Shown: positions 14,362 to 23,417 of the stretch, piece after piece | Layout: each line of letters opens with the position of its first letter | Numbering within the stretch: position 1 is the stretch's first letter | Assembly: GCA_041662785.1 (NCBI GenBank) | Contig: JBAZRW010000001.1 | Coordinates: forward strand, 310,001 to 374,000 | DNA length: 64,000 nucleotides | Source of the DNA: Bdellovibrionales bacterium | GTDB taxonomy: Bacteria; Pseudomonadota; Alphaproteobacteria; UBA9219 | Direction: 5' to 3' | Position numbers and translations under genes: made by a program | Notes under the pieces: generated by a model | Told to the model about the DNA's origin: nothing | The model's input: the letters and a program-made list of their open reading frames with translations, nothing else | The model's database searches: none

Positions 14362-16299
14362 GTGATGGGCATCTCTCTTCGCCCTCAAACAGAGCATCAG
14401 AACGATGTAGCCTCCTTTTTAAAGGACGTTAGCCGCGCCACCAAATATAGCCTCAGCCCCAACATCCGCGCCCTAATCTACACAGAGGATCTGAGCGACA
14501 TCGCCCCCAGTGAATCGATCCGCTTTCTTGCCAAACACGGCCTTCCTTTTCCCAAAGACAATGACCTTCTCTGGGTCGAAGGAGGCATGTCCTCCCACGA
14601 CACCGAACACGGCTCACACGGCCTTTTGTTTAAGCGCCACGCGGATGGCCAAGGCTTTACGGTGCGCGACGCCCAAATCATCGGCGACACAACATCGACG
14701 GCAAAAACGGTCAAGCAAATGATCAAAGGTAAACAGGCCAATCCCTTGCTGGCAGGCATCTATTGCAACCAAAGGACAGGCGCTTTGTGCGGCCTGTCAG
14801 GCTGCGGGGTTGAGCTGCGCCTTGGCGGCACGGACGCCGAACCTCACCACACCATGACGATGACGGGTCTTGAGGCCTTCACCCAAGAAGACGAAAGACG
14901 GGGCGACGATCGCCTTCACAAGGAGCCTGCCGCCATGCAAGAATCCCTTCGCAGCGATCTGCGAAATTTGCTGCGTTTTTCGCTGCACGTAATGACCTTT
15001 ATGGCGCATGAAAAACTGGAGCGCGACGCTTTGGCTCAAACAGGCGCGATTATGCCCCCGATCAAGAAAGAATCGGGCAGCTCCTTTCTTCCGGCCATCA
15101 GCAAAACGTATCGTGGACGGCTCAACCAGATGGAATCGCCCCATGAGTTGAGACGGTTCTTAGGCGTGACCCCGATCCCTACCCCCCTCTTGTCCAACAC
15201 GCTCCCCGATTTTATCGACTACGCCTTGGCCGAAGAAAAAACCTTAAAAGTTACTCTTTTCGCCGTCATGACAACGGCTTTTCAAGCCGTTCCCATCAGC
15301 TTTGACCAAAAGGTTTGTGATCTCACGCGCCGCGTTATGGACGCCGTACCTGAAAGAACGATCCAGCGCCTATTCCAGCAAGCAGGAACCCAATTCAAAA
15401 AGCTTTGGATCGAAGGGCCCTATACCGCCCCCGCTTCCATCGGCAAGGCGGCACACGCACCCGTGAGAATTGGCGCCCTAATCCAACAAGAGAAGGGGGG
15501 CTGCTGCTCCATCCTTCACTGGCAAACGCCCAAGGGGCCAGAGAATGAAGAAGCCTCCAGCGCCCTTACGATTGAAGGCTGGTCTGTCAAGGATCTCCCC
15601 CACGAAAAAAAGGCGGCCTCGACGCCCTTCGCGCCTAAGGATGTCCAACAAGCCATCAAGCGTGATATCAAAAATTTTGTGACAGCCCTGCTTGTTTTAA
15701 GCCGCGCCCGCACCGACGTTGCCAAGGACGCCGGCCTCGATGGGTTCGATGTGCTTAGCGCTATGTTGATGGAAAGCAACGAAGGCCTTCCCGTCAAGCC
15801 CCCCTTTATCCGCGAGCCCAACCCCGACTGGAAGGCCACCCGCATTGACGTAACGCAAAGAAAAGCGCGCGTCGTTGGCGCAATGCGCACCTTTGTCCTT
15901 AGCGAAAAAAGCCAACAATGGGAGTGCACCAAGCAAACCATACGCGATAGCTTTGACGACCTGCTGACCCCCGACAATTTCTTTGCCCTCAACCGCGAAG
16001 TCGCCATGGCCGCCAAAGATATGTTTGGACAAGGCGTCACCGCCCGCGCCTTCCGCGTGGCGCAATCGCGCCCCATTCCCAAGCCCGTCAACGAAGGAAC
16101 CTATTTCCGCAGCGAGCATGTTCGCATCGATTTATTCTGGGAGGAAAAAGACCCCGCCAAACGCGCCCTACGCAATGCGGCCTATCAGTTGACGGCGACA
16201 AGGGCACGTGAGGCGTCCATCAATATCAATGACCGCAACACGCTTGTGCTGACCGTCCCCGAAGCCGCCCATCGCTCAACCGCCGCGCTTACGCTCTAA
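14362..16299 (+). CDS. Unrecognised 645-aa protein
   Basis: A large soluble protein I do not recognise. It starts at GTG (14362) or the adjacent ATG (14365), with no convincing Shine-Dalgarno. It has no signal peptide or membrane helix. Visible traits are a GLSGCGVELRLGG segment with a nearby Cys around residues 130-155, a Met/His-rich LHVMTFMAHEKLERDAL helix near 210, many Lys/Arg/Glu-rich helices, and the ending NDRNTLVLTVPEAAHRSTAALTL. Codon use resembles the neighbours. It reads toward pheT, and the two coding regions overlap by 11 nt at their 3' ends. No flanking gene explains it; a secreted substrate of the Dot/Icm system is conceivable but unsupported. Confidence 0.75.
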   Translation: MMGISLRPQTEHQNDVASFLKDVSRATKYSLSPNIRALIYTEDLSDIAPSESIRFLAKHGLPFPKDNDLLWVEGGMSSHDTEHGSHGLLFKRHADGQGFTVRDAQIIGDTTSTAKTVKQMIKGKQANPLLAGIYCNQRTGALCGLSGCGVELRLGGTDAEPHHTMTMTGLEAFTQEDERRGDDRLHKEPAAMQESLRSDLRNLLRFSLHVMTFMAHEKLERDALAQTGAIMPPIKKESGSSFLPAISKTYRGRLNQMESPHELRRFLGVTPIPTPLLSNTLPDFIDYALAEEKTLKVTLFAVMTTAFQAVPISFDQKVCDLTRRVMDAVPERTIQRLFQQAGTQFKKLWIEGPYTAPASIGKAAHAPVRIGALIQQEKGGCCSILHWQTPKGPENEEASSALTIEGWSVKDLPHEKKAASTPFAPKDVQQAIKRDIKNFVTALLVLSRARTDVAKDAGLDGFDVLSAMLMESNEGLPVKPPFIREPNPDWKATRIDVTQRKARVVGAMRTFVLSEKSQQWECTKQTIRDSFDDLLTPDNFFALNREVAMAAKDMFGQGVTARAFRVAQSRPIPKPVNEGTYFRSEHVRIDLFWEEKDPAKRALRNAAYQLTATRAREASININDRNTLVLTVPEAAHRSTAALTL

Positions 16300-18694
16300 G
16301 AACCGCGCCGACCGCTTTTTCCGCCGCCTGCGTGATGGCCTTGGAAAGGCCTTCCAGCTCGCCGTCCGTCAGCGTGTGATCGGCAGGCTGCAACGTCACG
16401 GATAGCGCTAGCGACTTCTTGCCCGCTTCAACGCCTTTGCCCTGATACACGTCAAAGATCGTGACGTCGCGGATCAGCACCTTGTCCGCTTTCTTGATCG
16501 CGGCGATCAGCTTGTCCGCGCTAGCGCCCTCGTCCAACACAAAGGCAAAGTCACGCGCGACAGGTTGCAACGCTTCCATCTTCAAAAGCGGTTTGGCTGT
16601 GCCCGCGCTACGCGGCGCGGGGACGTTGCCAAGGAAAACCTCACTCGCCACCATCGGCGCGGCAGCATCGCAGGCAGCCAGAATGTCCGGATGCACCTCA
16701 CCGAAATACCCCAGCAAAACGGGCCCAAGCCGCAAAGAACCGCTGCGGCCCGGATGATACCAAACGGGCGCTTTCGCTTCCACCTGCACGGAGGCCATCG
16801 GTGCGCCCGCAGCGGCCAACGCTGCCAGAGCATCAGCCTTGGCATCGAACGCATCGACAGCGCGGGCCTTATCCGCCCAATGACGCGGCGTTTGCCCCGC
16901 CCTTAGCGTCGTGGCGACAAGCGCCTGCCCTTCCGGCGTTTGATCCTGATAAGTCGGGCCAACTTCAAACAAGGCGACATCGCCATAGCCGCGATCCGCG
17001 TTGCGCTTGGCGGCCAGCACAAGATTCCCCACAATGGAGGAGCGCATGACATCCAAATCAGAACTGATAGGATTGATCAGGCGAAGCTCATCCTTCACGG
17101 GGCCAAACGCCGCCGCAACCTGCGAGGACATAAACGACCACGTCACCGCCTCTAGCAAGCCGCGTACCGCCAGCGCACGCTTCACTTGCGCAGCCCTGCG
17201 GTCGATCAAATCCAAAGCGCCCTGCGTCACCACGTCCTCACGCGGCATCGAAGTCGCCGGAATATGCTCATAACCCTTGATGCGGATAATCTCTTCCGTA
17301 ATGTCCGCCGCGCCTTCCACATCGCCGCGCCAGCTGGGCGGCGTGATTGTCCAGTGGCCTTCCGCCTTCTCGACCGTGAAGCCGAGCGTCATCAGAATCA
17401 TTTCTTGCTCATCGGCCTCGACATCAACGCCGATAAACTTCAGCATCTTGGCGGGATCATAACGAACAACGTGCGTGACCGTCGGCACATCGCCCACCAC
17501 CAGCCGCTCGCTCACCACCGTTTGATCGTTCCCGCAGAGCGCAAGGATCATCTGCGTGGCCAGATCCGCGCCATCAATCACAAACTCAGGATCGACGCCG
17601 CGCTCAAACCGGTAACGCGCGTCCGATGTCACGCCCAAAGCGCGACCCGTCTTGGCGGTACGCGAAGGATTGAAATATGCCGATTCAATCAGCGCATCGG
17701 TGGTCGAGTCCTCACACCCCGATGTCTCACCCCCCATAATACCCGCCAACGACAAAAAGCCCGTCTCATCGCCGATGGCTGTCATGCCCTCTTCCAGAGT
17801 GTATTCCTTGTCGTTCAGCGCCTTGAACGTCTCGCCGCCCTTGGCGGGACGCACCCACAAATCGCCCTTCAGCTTGGCGCAATCGAACACATGCAAGGGT
17901 CGTCCAAAATCGAACGTGATATAGTTGGTGATATCGACCAGCGCCGAAATGGGGCGCAGGCCAATCGCGCGAAGCCGCGCCTGCAACCACGCCGGAGACG
18001 CACCATTCGTTATTCCGCGCAAAGACCGCGCCACAAACAGCGGGCAGTGATGTTTTTGCTCCACCGGAAAATCAAGGCTCACACCCACGCAGCAAGGCTC
18101 CGTTCCCTTGGGCACAGCAATCTGTAACGACTTGAGCGTTCCCATGCCAGCGGCGGCCAAGTCCCGCGCGATGCCGCGCACGCCCGCACAATCTGCGCGA
18201 TTGGGAGTCAGGTTAATCTCGATCACAGGATCGGCCACGTCCACCACATCGATAAACCGAGCGCCAACAGGCGCATCGTCCGGCAGCTCCATAATGCCCG
18301 ATGCGTCACCGTCCAGCCTCAATTCCGCCGCCGAGCACATCATGCCTTGCGATTCCTGCCCACGGATTTTGCTCAGCTTAAGCGCCTGCCCACTCGCAGG
18401 GATCACGTCGCCCGCGCGCGCTAAAACGGTCTTCAGCCCCGCCCTTGCGTTGGGAGCGCCGCACACGACCTGAATCAGCTCACTGCCCGTGTCCACGCGG
18501 CAGACCTTCAGGCGATCCGCATCGGGGTGCTTGTCCGCCGCAATGATCTGCGCGACCTTGAACGAAGCCAGCGCCGCCGCGTGATCTTCCACGCCTTCGA
18601 CTTCCAGCCCAATCGCGGTCAGCTTGTCACACAGCGCCGTCAGCGTGGCCTCGGTTTCCAGATGCTCTTTAAGCCAAGAGAGAGTGAATTTCAT
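16289..18694 (-). CDS. pheT: Phenylalanyl-tRNA synthetase beta subunit
   Basis: An 801-aa PheT, the non-catalytic editing and tRNA-binding subunit of the (alpha-beta)2 enzyme. Domains in order: an EMAP/OB tRNA-binding domain (about 39-150, with HPDADRLKVCRVD and VVCGAPNARAG), the B3/B4 editing domain (about 210-375), B5 (about 400-470), the core-like domain, and the C-terminal ferredoxin-fold anticodon-binding domain starting around PVARDFAFVLDE. The start MKFTLSWLKEHLET at 18694 is the classic PheT N-terminus and overlaps the stop of the histidine phosphatase gene by ATGA; AAGGTG lies upstream. Complete length for the family. Confidence 0.97.
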   Translation of the reverse strand: MKFTLSWLKEHLETEATLTALCDKLTAIGLEVEGVEDHAAALASFKVAQIIAADKHPDADRLKVCRVDTGSELIQVVCGAPNARAGLKTVLARAGDVIPASGQALKLSKIRGQESQGMMCSAAELRLDGDASGIMELPDDAPVGARFIDVVDVADPVIEINLTPNRADCAGVRGIARDLAAAGMGTLKSLQIAVPKGTEPCCVGVSLDFPVEQKHHCPLFVARSLRGITNGASPAWLQARLRAIGLRPISALVDITNYITFDFGRPLHVFDCAKLKGDLWVRPAKGGETFKALNDKEYTLEEGMTAIGDETGFLSLAGIMGGETSGCEDSTTDALIESAYFNPSRTAKTGRALGVTSDARYRFERGVDPEFVIDGADLATQMILALCGNDQTVVSERLVVGDVPTVTHVVRYDPAKMLKFIGVDVEADEQEMILMTLGFTVEKAEGHWTITPPSWRGDVEGAADITEEIIRIKGYEHIPATSMPREDVVTQGALDLIDRRAAQVKRALAVRGLLEAVTWSFMSSQVAAAFGPVKDELRLINPISSDLDVMRSSIVGNLVLAAKRNADRGYGDVALFEVGPTYQDQTPEGQALVATTLRAGQTPRHWADKARAVDAFDAKADALAALAAAGAPMASVQVEAKAPVWYHPGRSGSLRLGPVLLGYFGEVHPDILAACDAAAPMVASEVFLGNVPAPRSAGTAKPLLKMEALQPVARDFAFVLDEGASADKLIAAIKKADKVLIRDVTIFDVYQGKGVEAGKKSLALSVTLQPADHTLTDGELEGLSKAITQAAEKAVGAVLRA

Positions 18695-19557
18695 TTCGCA
18701 CACCTTTGTTTGAAAGGATCAACAACAGTAACGCCACACGGCACAATTGCATTGGGCCGTTGGGGCGCAAGCATATAGACCTGCTCCGCACCTTCCGTTT
18801 TCCGCTGCGTGGCCATCGGATCGCCCAGCGGAGCCTTTTCGCCATGAACATACCCTTCATCGACATAACCCACGCCGCGCAAGCCATGAAGATGCCTCAC
18901 CCAGCAATTGCCCGGATTCTTTTCTGAATCGAGCCATTCAGGCGCATAACGCATCCACCCCATTTCATAAGCCCGAACCGTTAGGCCGTGGCTAACGATC
19001 ACCGCGTGGCGAATGTCGCGTGAGAGATAATCATCAATCACTGTACGGAAATGTTGCTTGACGCGGATCACAACGTCCAGCCGCGTTTCACCCAACGGGG
19101 CCGTTCCGTAAATGCGCCCTAAAAACTTTTTATGCCGATTATAATTCTCGGCCTCTTCAGGATGCTGCGCCTCGAACTCTTCATCCGTCAACCCATCAAA
19201 GAGGCCTGCCTTCTGTTCAATTAAAAAAGGATCCTCACGATAGGTGATAACCCCCGATGTCGGATCAAATTTCTGACCCAACTCATAAATAACACCATGG
19301 GCTGTTTGGCGCGTTCTGTAATAAGGGCTGTTCCACACGCGAATCGCGCCGAAACCTTCTGGATCGGCGTCATGTTCCGCACGAAGACGCTGCGCCAAAA
19401 ACGCGCCAGCGCCATACGCCTGATCGATCCCTTTGGCCGTCAACCTTATCGCGTGATCGGCAACTTCCTTATAGCGTGAGCGCCGCACATTGCCTTCCGT
19501 CTCGCCATGCCGAACGAGATAAAGGTTCAACTCTTTTCTCTCTTTGTGCGGTTCCAT
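18691..19557 (-). CDS. Histidine phosphatase superfamily protein between pheS and pheT
   Basis: A 288-aa protein of the phosphoglycerate-mutase-like histidine phosphatase superfamily. The phosphoacceptor motif LVRHGETEGN (His near residue 16), the partner arginine in NSPYYRTRQTA and the second catalytic histidine in AVIVSHGLTVRAYEMG are present. The start at 19557 overlaps the pheS stop by ATGA, and its own stop overlaps the pheT start in the same way, so all three are translationally coupled. The substrate is unknown; about 50 residues after the core domain are not diagnostic. The position inside pheST is unusual and suggests co-expression at stoichiometric levels with the synthetase. Confidence 0.88.
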   Translation of the reverse strand: MEPHKERKELNLYLVRHGETEGNVRRSRYKEVADHAIRLTAKGIDQAYGAGAFLAQRLRAEHDADPEGFGAIRVWNSPYYRTRQTAHGVIYELGQKFDPTSGVITYREDPFLIEQKAGLFDGLTDEEFEAQHPEEAENYNRHKKFLGRIYGTAPLGETRLDVVIRVKQHFRTVIDDYLSRDIRHAVIVSHGLTVRAYEMGWMRYAPEWLDSEKNPGNCWVRHLHGLRGVGYVDEGYVHGEKAPLGDPMATQRKTEGAEQVYMLAPQRPNAIVPCGVTVVDPFKQRCAK

Positions 19558-20633
19558 CACGCCCCCATCGCCGGATTGGGAATATCCAAAGGCACGAAGC
19601 CGTAATGTTTCAGCCAACGCATATCCGCCTCAAAGAACGTGCGAAGGTCAGGAATGCCGTATTTCAGCATCGCAAGGCGTTCGATCCCTGTGCCAAAAGC
19701 AAAGCCCTGATACTTGTCGGGATCGACGCCGCAGTTGCGCAGCACGTTGGCGTTCACCATCCCACAGCCACCGATCTCCAGCCAATCACCATAGTTGCCC
19801 AGCTTCAGCTCCCCGCCCTTGCGTGAGCAACCAATATCAATTTCCGCGCTTGGCTCTGTAAACGGAAAGTACGAAGGCCGAAACCGCAAAGGCAAATCCT
19901 CGATTCCAAAAAACGCCCGCAAGAAATCCAGAAGGCAACCCTTCAGATGACCCATATGCGTTTTCTCATCGATCACAAGGCCTTCGAACTGGCTAAACAT
20001 CGGCGTGTGAGTCATGTCGCTATCACAGCGATACGTCCGTCCGGGCGCGATGATGCGAATAGGCGGCGTTTGCCCCATCATCGTCCTGATTTGCACGGGC
20101 GAGGTGTGCGTGCGAAGTACCGTCGCCATGTCGCCCTGAGGCGGCATATAAAACGTGTCTTGCATCTGCCGCGCGGGATGTTCGGGCGGGATGTTCAGTG
20201 CGGTGAAATTATTCCAGTCCGTCTCGATATCGGGGCCCTTGGCAACCTTAAATCCCATCGCGGCAAAGATCGTGACAATCTCATCCAGCGTTTGCGTGAT
20301 CGGATGGATGCGTCCCTCGCTCTCGCCACCCCGCGCAGGCAGGCTGATATCGATGCGCTCCTTCTCCAGCCGCGCCGTGAGCGCCGCCGCCGCCAGCGTT
20401 TTACCCTTGACCTCTAGCGCCGCCGTGACCGCCACCTTAACCTCGTTCAGCGCCGCGCCCATGGCTTTGCGCGCGTCGGGATCAAGGCCTCCCAAGGCCT
20501 TCATCATCTCGGTCAGCTTGCCCTTTTTGCCCAAGGCTTCGACACGCACAGCCTCCAAAGATGCGCTATCGCCTGCGCCTTCGATGGCTTTGATCAAATC
20601 ACCTTGCAGTTTTTTCATCTCGTCGTTTGACAT
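19557..20633 (-). CDS. pheS: Phenylalanyl-tRNA synthetase alpha subunit
   Basis: A 358-aa PheS, the catalytic class II aminoacyl-tRNA synthetase subunit. The N-terminal coiled-coil arm (1-90) is followed by the catalytic core: HPARQMQDTFYM (motif 1 region), HTSPVQIRTM and GRTYRCDSDMTHTPMFSQFEG (motif 2), and motif 3 near the end (GFAFGTGIERLAMLKYGI). GGGGAGG lies upstream of the ATG. It is separated from rplT by 259 nt that hold a palindromic repeat element, and is followed by the phosphatase gene. Confidence 0.97.
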   Translation of the reverse strand: MSNDEMKKLQGDLIKAIEGAGDSASLEAVRVEALGKKGKLTEMMKALGGLDPDARKAMGAALNEVKVAVTAALEVKGKTLAAAALTARLEKERIDISLPARGGESEGRIHPITQTLDEIVTIFAAMGFKVAKGPDIETDWNNFTALNIPPEHPARQMQDTFYMPPQGDMATVLRTHTSPVQIRTMMGQTPPIRIIAPGRTYRCDSDMTHTPMFSQFEGLVIDEKTHMGHLKGCLLDFLRAFFGIEDLPLRFRPSYFPFTEPSAEIDIGCSRKGGELKLGNYGDWLEIGGCGMVNANVLRNCGVDPDKYQGFAFGTGIERLAMLKYGIPDLRTFFEADMRWLKHYGFVPLDIPNPAMGA

Positions 20634-20683
20634 GGGATCCTCCCCTTTTCTTTATCTTCGATAACGCGTAGTTCAAAACACGC

Positions 20684-20803
20684 CGTCATTGCGAGCGGCG
20701 CGAAGCAATCCAGCCGCGCCGCGTCTGCGGCGCATAAGACTCTTGTGCCTCGCAGACGCTCGGCGCTGGATCGCCACGCTCCCGTTGGTCGCTCGCGACG
20801 ACG
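20684..20803. repeat. BIME-like palindromic element between rplT and pheS
   Basis: A 120-bp element with imperfect terminal inverted repeats (CGTCATTGCGAGCG and CGCTCGCGACGACG). Its centre, from about 20713 to 20763, is similar in reverse complement to the centre of the element at 40883-40980; both contain CTCGCAGACGCTCGG or its complement. It lies inside the ribosomal protein-pheST transcription unit and would fold into stable RNA structure. Confidence 0.8.
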
Positions 20804-20892
20804 AACCCGTCGAAACAAAAACGGAGATCCCGCCGCCTTGGCTGGATCCCCGCAAGTGTGTCAGTGGTCTGACGGTCTTTTATCGCTTACGC

Positions 20893-21258
20893 TTAAGCGG
20901 CTTTGTCCAACTTGGTCTTCACCTGATCGACCAGCGCCTTAAAGGCTGTGGGCTCTGTCGCGGCGAGGTCCGAAAGCTGCTTGCGATCCAGCTCGATACC
21001 CAACAGCTTAAGCCCGTTGATAAATCGAGCATAGGTCAGGCCATATTCACGAACGCCCGCGTTGATGCGCACGATCCAAAGAGCGCGCATTTCGCGCTTC
21101 TTGGCCTTGCGATCACGATAAGCATAGCGCAGCGCCTTCTCAACCTTTTCAATCGCAACGCGAAAGCAAGTGCTGGCGCGGCCACGATAGCCGCTGGCGA
21201 GCTTGATAATTTCTTTGTGTCTTGCGTGAGAGGTCACGCCCCGTTTTACACGTGCCAT
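20893..21258 (-). CDS. rplT: 50S ribosomal protein L20
   Basis: A 121-aa L20, an rRNA-binding protein needed early in large-subunit assembly and, in several bacteria, an autoregulator of its own operon. MARVKRGVTSHARHKEII at the start and REMRALWIVRINAGVREYG in the middle are diagnostic. It lies 15 nt after rpmI on the same strand, the conserved L35-L20 arrangement; infC, the usual upstream partner, is absent here. Confidence 0.98.
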   Translation of the reverse strand: MARVKRGVTSHARHKEIIKLASGYRGRASTCFRVAIEKVEKALRYAYRDRKAKKREMRALWIVRINAGVREYGLTYARFINGLKLLGIELDRKQLSDLAATEPTAFKALVDQVKTKLDKAA

Positions 21259-21273
21259 GGTATGACCCCTCCC

Positions 21274-21471
21274 TTAAGGACGCAAAAAGTGTGTGATAAT
21301 TTTTTCGCCATCAGCCTTGAAAAGGATAAAGCCTTGACGCGCTGTGCGCTTCATTTTCTGGGAACGCTTGCGCATACCGTGGCGCATACCGGCCGCCCCG
21401 CACTTGACCTTGCCAGAGCCGGTCACGCGGAAACGCTTTTTGGACCCGCTATGGGTCTTGAGCTTAGACAT
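21274..21471 (-). CDS. rpmI: 50S ribosomal protein L35
   Basis: A 65-aa, very basic L35 with MSKLKTHSGSKKRFRVTGSG at the N-terminus and GMRKRSQKMKRTARQG in the middle, both typical. It is the first gene of the rpmI-rplT-pheS-phosphatase-pheT transcription unit. The 191 nt upstream (to 21662) contain no other gene and should hold the promoter. Confidence 0.97.
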   Translation of the reverse strand: MSKLKTHSGSKKRFRVTGSGKVKCGAAGMRHGMRKRSQKMKRTARQGFILFKADGEKIITHFLRP

Positions 21472-21662
21472 TTCATTTTCCTTTTGTTAATCGTTTCGTT
21501 TACGAAGCAGTCCGGCATGTCTATGGCGCAGATCGTGCTAAGAGAGGGGCTTTTCTACCGATTCCCCACAGAGAAAGCAAGAGAAAAGGGAACAGCGGTC
21601 AGAGATCAGAGTTCAGAGTTCAAAGATCAGAGACGCTAATTGGTTAACAAGCCCCTGAAGGA

Positions 21663-23204
21663 TCAAGGGGTTAACTCCACTCGGCAGGGGCGGCAGCTCA
21701 ACCGATCGTAACCCTTATAGCGCCAAACGACGACGCCATCCGAGAAGCGGACGCCCCACACGTGTGTAGAAAAGTCACGACGCTCCGTGCAGGACCAGTA
21801 ATAGTTGGGAACCATGGGAGAAGGAGCGTTGTCTTCCGTCGTAAATGTCCCCTTGAAGTCCCCTTCGTTCTGAAGGCCGTAGAGATGCTTGTCGCGTGAG
21901 TCTTTTTCATCAACATCTTTGCCATGCAAAAGATCGCGTGTAGGGATAAACCACTTGCCTATAGCACTTCCATCTTTCAGCGCACCATAGAGCGCGGTAT
22001 CGTTCTCACAATAGATACCATCATAACCATGCCAGTTGCGGCGGTTACCAACTTCCTTTGCCGCATTTTCAAACGTGCGGCAGTTCTTGCCGGAAGTGTC
22101 CGACGGGTCGAGATCCTCAGGCGCGGCGAAGACGTTAAATTTTTTGCCAAGCAATTTGCCACCCCTGTCCTTGGGCTGCCATGATCCAAAATAGATGCCT
22201 TTGTCCCCAATCATCTTGCCGATATGTTCGGGGCCAAGAACCTCAACCTTGGGCTTCGGAACCGTGGGGGTAGGGCACGAAAGGGTAACGCACTTCTTAA
22301 AGTTTCTTTGCGCCGCCGCCTTCACCTTGGGATGGGCGCTGTTCAGTCCCTCTAAGATCAATTGATTCAAAAGGCCGTTTGTCTCTGCAGCCGGCGCGTT
22401 TTGAAGGGCGGCCGCGATCACGTCTTGCGTCCTAATTTCTCTTTTTATATTGGGAGGGGCGTCGTTTATTTTCATCACTGAGAGTAGTGCATCATCTAAA
22501 GAAAGAGCCCTCGCGGCAAAACCAGCGCCAACCGTCGTCAAGGCCTCTTTGACAACGCTTTCTGATTTTGCGGTTATGGCCAAATTGAGGGCTTCTTTGG
22601 AAAACGCCCCTTTAGTAAAACTGCCTTTTTGAATACAAACAGCCATGAAGCGCAACACACGATCAGCCTTCGTTTCATCGGATAAATTAGAAAAAGTGCC
22701 CGCCAGAAACGCATACGGATTGATTCTATTGACGTTATTGACGTTGCCGCACGCATCAAAAACGGCCGCCACGTTACGTAGCGCCATAGCCCTTACCGCC
22801 TTGTCGTCGTCCAAAAGGGCAATCGTAAAAGAGGCTTTGTAAAGATGGGATTGATGGTAAGTATCATGTTTGACAAAAACATGAACCAGCCGTTCTCGGT
22901 TAAGGCGGGCTTGGCGAGGAAAAGACTGGAGATCTGTGTCCAAACAAATCGCAAGCTGTTGACAATTTTTCGCGCTCCCTTTTCTGGCAATCGCGGCAAG
23001 CACGGCATAGGCTCCCTTGACATAATTCTTTTCTTGGGCGAACAGCGCGTTCGCAAAGCAGGACGTAACCACGATGAATGGAACCTCCGCAATAACGCCC
23101 CGATTAATGCGCCGCGCCAACTTGGTATAAAAATCGGCTTTTGTTTCCGTCGTCTTTAAGGCCGCAAGGACATAAGACGCTTCCAAAATGTTTTTCGCCT
23201 TCAT
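21663..23204 (-). CDS. Helical-repeat protein with C-terminal DUF1566 (Lcl_C-like) domain
   Basis: A 513-aa protein, novel in combination. Residues 1-300 are helical with an Ala-rich repeating pattern resembling HEAT/ARM repeats (for example VVKEALTTVGAGFAARALS and EGLNSAHPKVKAAAQRNFKK). A short Pro-rich linker follows. The C-terminal part (about 345-513) resembles DUF1566, with NYYWSCTERRDF, VRFSDGVVVWRYKGYDR and the closing CRPCRVE. That C-terminal motif matches the end of the surface protein at 39566-40774 and resembles C-type-lectin-fold domains used by diversity-generating retroelements. There is no signal peptide. I chose the ATG at 23204, with GGAG a few bases upstream, over the GTG at 23216. 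The function is unknown; ligand binding is a reasonable guess. Confidence 0.7.
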   Translation of the reverse strand: MKAKNILEASYVLAALKTTETKADFYTKLARRINRGVIAEVPFIVVTSCFANALFAQEKNYVKGAYAVLAAIARKGSAKNCQQLAICLDTDLQSFPRQARLNRERLVHVFVKHDTYHQSHLYKASFTIALLDDDKAVRAMALRNVAAVFDACGNVNNVNRINPYAFLAGTFSNLSDETKADRVLRFMAVCIQKGSFTKGAFSKEALNLAITAKSESVVKEALTTVGAGFAARALSLDDALLSVMKINDAPPNIKREIRTQDVIAAALQNAPAAETNGLLNQLILEGLNSAHPKVKAAAQRNFKKCVTLSCPTPTVPKPKVEVLGPEHIGKMIGDKGIYFGSWQPKDRGGKLLGKKFNVFAAPEDLDPSDTSGKNCRTFENAAKEVGNRRNWHGYDGIYCENDTALYGALKDGSAIGKWFIPTRDLLHGKDVDEKDSRDKHLYGLQNEGDFKGTFTTEDNAPSPMVPNYYWSCTERRDFSTHVWGVRFSDGVVVWRYKGYDRLSCRPCRVELTP

Positions 23205-23314
23205 GATGCTCTCCACGTTTCAAAATAATTTCGATGTCGAAAAGGGCGCTCGCCGCACCCACTGCAACTGTTTCTATACCGCGCAGATGGCGAAAATAAA
23301 AGAAAAGTCTATGG

Positions 23315-23351
23315 TTAATAAAAGGGGCTTTCCCCCTAAGAAAAAGCCCCT
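23315..23351 (-). terminator. Rho-independent terminator downstream of trxA
   Basis: On the reverse strand, the stem AGGGGCTTT pairs with AAAGCCCCT around an 11-nt loop and is followed by TTTTATT. It lies 66 nt past the trxA stop codon and would end the long divL-to-trxA run. Confidence 0.75.
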
Positions 23352-23417
23352 CGTCTGTAATCTTTAAATCTTGGATCGGCACAGGATTTTTGCAAAAAGC
23401 CAAAGCCGAGGCGAGAT

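Noticed and set aside
16289..16299. 11-bp overlap of pheT and the 645-aa gene as an error
   Set aside because: Convergent genes commonly share a few terminal bases; both reading frames end naturally at the overlap.
17186..18127. Long open frame antisense to pheT (313 codons)
   Set aside because: Opposite the complete PheT; composition is Arg/His-rich as expected for a shadow frame.
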